Origin: Phycisphaerae bacterium
Lineage (GTDB): Bacteria; Planctomycetota; Phycisphaerae; UBA1845
DNA: 36,265 nt
NCBI GenBank assembly: GCA_029260135.1
Contig: JAJDDV010000185.1
Location: 1 to 36,265, forward strand
Reading direction: 5' to 3'
Shown: positions 32,466-36,265 of the stretch, piece after piece
How positions within the stretch are numbered: position 1 is the first letter of the stretch
Layout: each line of letters begins with the position of its first letter
Notes under the pieces: model-generated
The model's database searches: none
Told to the model about the DNA's origin: nothing
The model's input: only the letters and a program-made list of their open reading frames with translations
Position numbers and translations under genes: made by a program

Positions 32466-32559
32466 GACGTCCGTATGACGCCGATCGTCACACAGGCGGT
32501 TCTGCTGTTCTGCGCCCTCCGTTTCGACGCCGCGCGCTCATGTCGACCGCCGGCGACTT

Positions 32560-34167
32560 TCAAGGCATCGGGCCGATGAAGTCGTTGTGAAACGCGCTGT
32601 AGTCGAAGAGGTCGACGTCACCGTCATCATCCACGTCGAAGTCACCGCAGAATCCGACATTGACCGACCGGGTGAATTCCACGCGGTGGCCCGGTGACGA
32701 TTGGCAATTCACCGTCGCTTTGTCGAACACGACAAGACGAAGCGTGTAGGCGCAAGGCCTCAATAGTGACGTATCCCAATTCCCAAGAGACGCCGAGTTG
32801 ACAGAAACCGTGTCCGATCGAATGGTCACCCAGCCGCTTTGGCCACCGCCGGTGTACTGCAGCACCCAGTGACTGAGATTCGCGTCCAACGCCGTGCCGA
32901 TGACGTCGACCATTCCCTCGACGTAGGCGCATTCGTGCGGACTTACGATCTGGCCCAGAGGAGGTGTGTTGTCCACGGTAACGCCGTGCAACACCGAGGT
33001 CATGGCACCGCACTTCGTTTCGCCTTGGACGCTCAGATCGTAGTCCCCGTCCGGCAGCGCCAAGTCCGTCGTGTTCCACGTCGCCAGCGTGTTGTTCGTG
33101 ACCTGGGTGGTGTAGGTGGGAGTCAAAGTGTCGACCGGTTGTAGATTGCCCGTACCACTGGGTCGATACGTCACGGTGTAATGGTCGAAGCAGTCGGCAT
33201 TGGCGATCGTGCCTCGCGGACACACACGTCCGCCGACGACCGCACCGTGCATCGGTGATTGGAAATCCACGACGTCAAACCCCGAGTCGGTGAACAGCAC
33301 GACGTTATCGGCGTCAACCGCGCCGCAACCGTTGGTCGCCGTCAGCCGCAGGTGATATGCCCCCTCCGACAGTCCGAAAGGACCCAGGTTTCCAAGAACG
33401 CCGTTGGCGATGCTCGAGGTACCGTTCTGGACGCGTGTCCAGGTGAAACCGTTCGCCGCGCGAAACTCGAGCGCCCATCGGTCGAGTCCACTTTCGAAGT
33501 CCATCACCGTGCCGGTGATCTGGTCTGCGCCGCAGTAGCACTGTCGGTCGATCGGCGATGAGATCGTTGCCACCGGGGGTGTGACGTCGGCGCCGCAGAT
33601 CTTCACGCGCACGCCGAGGCAGAGATCGCAGCCCGCGCTGTTCTGGTCCCAGGCTCCGACCTGGAAATAGTAGCTCGTGGCGGCTTGCGCGCTGAACGTG
33701 ACGGTCGAGGCACGCGGTACTCCCGCGCACGCGTTCGTACACAGGGCCGAGGGCGAATCGTCGACGCAGAGTTCGTCGAGGCTGACGGGGAGCTCGCAAT
33801 CCCCGATGTTGCGCCAGACCTGCACCACCGTATCAAAACTGGTGGCCGGTCGGCAGGTCGTAAACGTGAGTGGGCCACTGACGGTGGGTGTCACCTCGAA
33901 CCAGACATCGTTTCCGACATTGGTCCCACAGGCGGGGGCGAGGTCCTGCGTCGCTGCGGTCAGGTCCATGACGACGTCATACACCCCGGGCGCCCCGGGG
34001 ATCACCCGCGCAGAACAACGCGAGTCGCTGGGCGGTTCACCGGTGCATTGAGCCCAGGCGGTTGAAGTGCCGGCGATCAGCGTAAGCGCGAGCGCAAGCA
34101 GATGGACGTTGATGACGGCGTGGGCGGTCGCGCGCGACCGCCACGCGTCTCTGCGCGTTGGCATCAT
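32560..34167 (-). CDS. Secreted protein with Ig-like regions and C-terminal dockerin-like motif
   Basis: ATG 34167 (or the adjacent ATG 34164) is chosen for its AAGGAGAG ribosome site; the frame is open to 34203. The 535-residue product has a Sec signal peptide with likely cleavage after AWA (residue 39). The first ~190 mature residues are Cys-rich and resemble the pre-peptidase/flagellar-associated-type domain often seen in planctomycetes (CGTNVGNDVWFEVTPTVSG, YYFQVGAWDQNSAGCDLC). Three repeated blocks follow, each starting with a SP(I/M/H) turn: TPPVATISSPIDRQCYCG, FQSPMHGAVVGG and IVSPHECAYVEG, which look like Ig-like domains. The C-terminus CGDFDVDDDGDVDLFDY is a single calcium-binding dockerin-like loop, typical of secreted planctomycete proteins. 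Confidence 0.87.
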   Translation of the reverse strand: MMPTRRDAWRSRATAHAVINVHLLALALTLIAGTSTAWAQCTGEPPSDSRCSARVIPGAPGVYDVVMDLTAATQDLAPACGTNVGNDVWFEVTPTVSGPLTFTTCRPATSFDTVVQVWRNIGDCELPVSLDELCVDDSPSALCTNACAGVPRASTVTFSAQAATSYYFQVGAWDQNSAGCDLCLGVRVKICGADVTPPVATISSPIDRQCYCGADQITGTVMDFESGLDRWALEFRAANGFTWTRVQNGTSSIANGVLGNLGPFGLSEGAYHLRLTATNGCGAVDADNVVLFTDSGFDVVDFQSPMHGAVVGGRVCPRGTIANADCFDHYTVTYRPSGTGNLQPVDTLTPTYTTQVTNNTLATWNTTDLALPDGDYDLSVQGETKCGAMTSVLHGVTVDNTPPLGQIVSPHECAYVEGMVDVIGTALDANLSHWVLQYTGGGQSGWVTIRSDTVSVNSASLGNWDTSLLRPCAYTLRLVVFDKATVNCQSSPGHRVEFTRSVNVGFCGDFDVDDDGDVDLFDYSAFHNDFIGPMP

Positions 34168-34218
34168 GGTGCTTCTCTCCTTCCCCATGAGCGGCTGGGG
34201 CAAGCCGAACTCACGCTC

Positions 34219-34224
34219 ATTATA
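34219..34224 (-). promoter_or_regulatory. Consensus -10 box for the dockerin-like gene
   Basis: The minus strand reads TATAAT exactly, about 52 bases upstream of ATG 34167. No TTGACA-like box stands 16-18 bases upstream; that position reads GC-rich. It lies in the 130-bp spacer after the pilus-assembly gene, so the dockerin-like gene may have its own promoter. Confidence 0.45.
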
Positions 34225-34297
34225 GGCGGAAAGGAGGTGAAGCGGCGCATCGGAAGGCGACCGCGAGTTATCGGGCGTGTCTGACAGGCTGCGGGGG

Positions 34298-34807
34298 CTA
34301 GTTGACGACCTGCTTCCAGCTTCCCGGCGAGGTTGCGAGCGTTTTGCCCTGGACGAGTACGGTAACGCTGGTGTAGTGCGTGGCCTGGCCGCAGACGCCG
34401 GTTCCGGTGAGTTGGACGGGGTCGTTCTTGGGATCGGCGTCGCCGTCGGGCAGGTACGTAGCCTCTAAGCTGAAGGTGCCGCACCCGATGGGAATGCCGG
34501 TGGCCCACATTCCGGAACCGAGGTTGTTCTTCCAACTGGCGTCCCGGTTGATCTTGACCAAGCCGAATTCGATCGCGGACTGGGCGTAAAAGCGCGCGTT
34601 GGCCAGGTCGCTGTAACCGTCGCTGACGCGTCGCTGCACGCGCACCAACATCAGGGTGGAGACACCGATGACGGTGACCATCATGGCGGTTCCGAGGAAG
34701 AAGACGTAGGTCGCCGCGCGACGGCGGCGCTGTGAAGGACGCCGTCCTGCGCCGGGAATGGCGGCACGAGCTTGTACGGAACTTGTCCGGTTTCGTTTCG
34801 ACGTCAT
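34298..34807 (-). CDS. PilX-like pilus assembly / minor pilin protein
   Basis: ATG 34807 shares its A with the stop of the upstream pilin-like gene (TGATG), so the two are translationally coupled; the frame further upstream overlaps that gene. The 169-residue product has a basic N-terminus (SQRRRR, 25-30), one membrane helix (33-55, VFFLGTAMMVTVIGVSTL) and a soluble domain with DLANARFYAQSAIEFGLVKI, the helical continuation seen in PilX-type proteins. A canonical Gly-Phe-Thr-x-x-Glu prepilin site is absent, as in some PilX proteins. Probably part of a type IV pilus or pseudopilus with the upstream gene. Confidence 0.75.
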   Translation of the reverse strand: MTSKRNRTSSVQARAAIPGAGRRPSQRRRRAATYVFFLGTAMMVTVIGVSTLMLVRVQRRVSDGYSDLANARFYAQSAIEFGLVKINRDASWKNNLGSGMWATGIPIGCGTFSLEATYLPDGDADPKNDPVQLTGTGVCGQATHYTSVTVLVQGKTLATSPGSWKQVVN

Positions 34808-36072
34808 CACGGTTGCTCCATGCTGGCGGCCCATTCAATGGCGCGTTTCATCAGGGTCTGACCTTCGGCTGTCAGAGACGTGATGTCGAATCCGATGTAT
34901 CCCCAGGGAAGCTGGACGCGCCTTCCGGGCGCGATGAATCCGTTGAGCAGCACGGCCCCTGTATCCGCGACGAGCATCGACTTCTTCTTGTTGACCTTGG
35001 CCAGAAGTAGCGCGTCCGCGGGAACGCTTCCGGCGGCGTAGACGAAGGGCTGCTGTGATGTCACGAGTGTCAACTTTCCGAGAGTCAGTGTGGACGAAAT
35101 GTAGTGCGTGTTGTCGGTGATATCCGCCTCGGTCTTGTAGATGTAGAAGAGCGTGGTGTCTGCCAGCTCCAACCTGGCGATCATCAGCGCTTCTTCGTTG
35201 ACAACGCCGATCGTCGCGTTCGTCAGCTTAGTGTTCAGTTGAATGGAGCTTGCGGTTTCACAGATGTAGGCGACGTCAGTGATCGCGACGGCGGCATCGA
35301 AATCGACCTGCGTCGCGGCGTCGTCGATGAGTGTCACCGTGAACCCCCATGACTCCATGAGCGTTTGCCTCGCCGTTTCCAGAGCGGTTGGCACGGCTGG
35401 ATCGGCGACGACAAGAAGGACCTGAATCCCTGTCGGGGCGGGGGGGAGCCCCGCACCTTTGAATCCGACGAGATGGATGGCCTGGACGCCGCCGTCTGAA
35501 ACCGTGACGGTGATACGTTTGAGGCCTTGCTCGCTGGCGGAGGTCAGCGTCGGATCGACGGCGCTCATTCGTTCCACGGTCACCGAACGATTCCACCCGA
35601 CGAACTCGGTGATCAGCGTACTGTCTTTGCGTTCGGGCATGCCGCTGAAGAGCGTCGAAGTCCAGTTTTGGTAGTCGTCAACGTCATCGAAGTCTATCCG
35701 CGAGCCTCCGGATTCGCCCGAGTCGAGTCCGAGAGGGTGTATCTTGACGGTTTTTCGCAAGTCGACCTTTTTGACGTCCTCGGGATCGGCGTAGCTCTGA
35801 CGCATGATTTCGGAGAGAAGATCGGCGGCGAGCAGATGGGCGTCGCCATGGTCCATCATCTGCTTCTGGCTCAGCTTCGACGCACCCAGCGTGTTCAGCG
35901 CGGCGACGAGTAAGACACTGACGAGGACCATCGAGATGACGGCTTCGGCGATCGTGAAGGCGCCGGCGCGATGAGATGTGTTTGAACCGTGGCGGCGCTT
36001 CTGTTTCAGTGCGTGTCCAGAGAGAGTCGCCCTGCACTGAGGCGCGACCGTCAGGGAGCGTTTACTGGGCAT
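34807..36072 (-). CDS. Type IV pilin-like protein with large C-terminal extra domain
   Basis: ATG 36072 is preferred (AAGGAAG about eight bases upstream) over 36132. The 421-residue product has a 38-residue basic leader, then the prepilin signature GA|FTIAEAVISMVLVSVLL with Phe39 at +1, Thr at +2 and Glu43 at +5, so a prepilin peptidase would cut before Phe39. Residues about 80-215 are pilin-like beta-rich sequence. Residues about 215-421 are an added alpha/beta domain (GIQVLLVVADPAVPTALETA, ESWGFTVTLIDDA, GRRVQLPWGYIGFD, EGQTLMKRAIEWAAS) that recalls the ThuA/glutamine-amidotransferase-like domains of secreted planctomycete proteins. The leader region is duplicated at 36194-36265. Confidence 0.8.
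   Translation of the reverse strand: MPSKRSLTVAPQCRATLSGHALKQKRRHGSNTSHRAGAFTIAEAVISMVLVSVLLVAALNTLGASKLSQKQMMDHGDAHLLAADLLSEIMRQSYADPEDVKKVDLRKTVKIHPLGLDSGESGGSRIDFDDVDDYQNWTSTLFSGMPERKDSTLITEFVGWNRSVTVERMSAVDPTLTSASEQGLKRITVTVSDGGVQAIHLVGFKGAGLPPAPTGIQVLLVVADPAVPTALETARQTLMESWGFTVTLIDDAATQVDFDAAVAITDVAYICETASSIQLNTKLTNATIGVVNEEALMIARLELADTTLFYIYKTEADITDNTHYISSTLTLGKLTLVTSQQPFVYAAGSVPADALLLAKVNKKKSMLVADTGAVLLNGFIAPGRRVQLPWGYIGFDITSLTAEGQTLMKRAIEWAASMEQP
35964..36035. repeat. 72-bp direct repeat, copy 1, inside the pilin leader
   Basis: Identical over all 72 bases to 36194-36265, offset 230 bp, same orientation. It encodes leader residues from Arg14 to about Ala37 of the pilin-like protein. 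The first mismatch on the left is 35963 (C against T); a few matching bases continue further left. Confidence 0.97.
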
Positions 36073-36128
36073 TTCTCCCGCTTCCTTACGGGCGCGGTTC
36101 TGTTTTAAGACGCTTCTCATACACATTC

Positions 36129-36265
36129 TCATGGGCCCGTCGCCTTTACCTCATTGAGAATCTGTACGTCTGACTCTCTCGCGGTCGAGGCGTCGGCGCG
36201 ATGAGATGTGTTTGAACCGTGGCGGCGCTTCTGTTTCAGTGCGTGTCCAGAGAGAGTCGCCCTGC
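36129..36265 (-). pseudogene. Partial reading frame carrying a second copy of the pilin leader
   Basis: The minus strand is open from the window edge to a TGA at 36129-36131. It encodes the same leader peptide as the pilin-like gene (ATLSGHALKQKRRHG and following), in the same frame, then diverges after HRA into DASTARESDVQILNEVK and stops. The stop overlaps an ATG at 36132 by four bases. It could be the end of an upstream gene, a truncated pilin copy, or an assembly join. Only 137 bases are visible, so the choice cannot be made here. Confidence 0.4.
36194..36265. repeat. 72-bp direct repeat, copy 2, ending at the window edge
   Basis: Perfect copy of 35964-36035. The match is still perfect at the last base, so the true repeat may be longer. 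Confidence 0.97.

Noticed and set aside
34228..34238. Perfect plus-strand ribosome site AAAGGAGGTGA
   Set aside because: The only frame it could serve stops after about 15 codons. It is in the leader/promoter spacer of a minus-strand gene and is probably chance.
34298..36072. Complete type IV pilus or Tad secretion locus
   Set aside because: Only two pilus-type proteins and one separate Flp pilin are present; no ATPase, platform protein, secretin or prepilin peptidase is in the window.

Overview
The window looks like chromosomal DNA of a high-GC planctomycete, probably near the Phycisphaerae. The support is indirect: a secreted protein ending in a dockerin-like GDFDVDDDGDVDLFDY motif, an FG-GAP lipoprotein, a GldA/F/G-type exporter followed by a multi-repeat DUF4340 protein, a fused membrane/spermidine-synthase-like protein, FHA-GAF-PP2C signalling, and intergenic palindromic repeats of a kind I associate with planctomycete genomes. 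No rRNA, tRNA, transposase, prophage or CRISPR array was seen.

Layout. 1-1.8 kb: an FKBP prolyl isomerase cut by the window edge, then a lipoprotein fusing cyclophilin and FKBP domains. 1.8-2.3 kb: a cluster of nested palindromes. 2.3-8.5 kb: a tight plus-strand operon (ABC ATPase, ABC-2 permease, GldG-like protein, DUF4340 protein). 8.5-8.9 kb: a repeat-filled spacer. 8.9-13.8 kb: a minus-strand run, in transcription order glycosyltransferase, unknown protein, DUF1844 protein, rhomboid-TPR protease, D-amino-acid transaminase. 13.8-14.7 kb: a tandem palindromic array plus a second copy of the 8.7-kb repeat. 14.7-18.5 kb: a TPR protein (+), and a toroid-like unknown, YidD and an acidic membrane protein (-). 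18.6-19.9 kb: RsmE (+) and a DinB-fold protein (-). 20.4-23.4 kb: a three-gene plus-strand module (asparagine-synthase-like ligase, RaSEA-like radical SAM enzyme, HAD phosphatase). 23.4-28.3 kb: minus-strand FG-GAP lipoprotein, FHA-GAF-PP2C phosphatase, MazG-like protein and nucleotide-sugar epimerase. 28.4-31.5 kb: a small lipoprotein and the fused membrane/spermidine-synthase-like protein (+). 31.5-36.3 kb: an Flp pilin, a DUF2007 protein (+), the dockerin-like secreted protein, and two pilus-type proteins that share start and stop bases.

Two features stand out. First, plus-strand base composition changes from C-rich to G-rich at about 16-17 kb regardless of gene direction, and yidD, a common origin neighbour, lies at the switch. 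This is what a replication origin would produce. Second, the AsnB-like / RaSEA-like radical SAM / HAD module has the organisation of a small biosynthetic or modification pathway that I cannot match to a characterised system. Other points of interest are the dual immunophilin with a degraded FKBP domain, a possibly leaderless rsmE, a 72-bp perfect direct repeat that runs off the right end, and a pilin-like protein carrying a large extra domain.

All family assignments come from reading motifs by eye. No database search or structure prediction was run.
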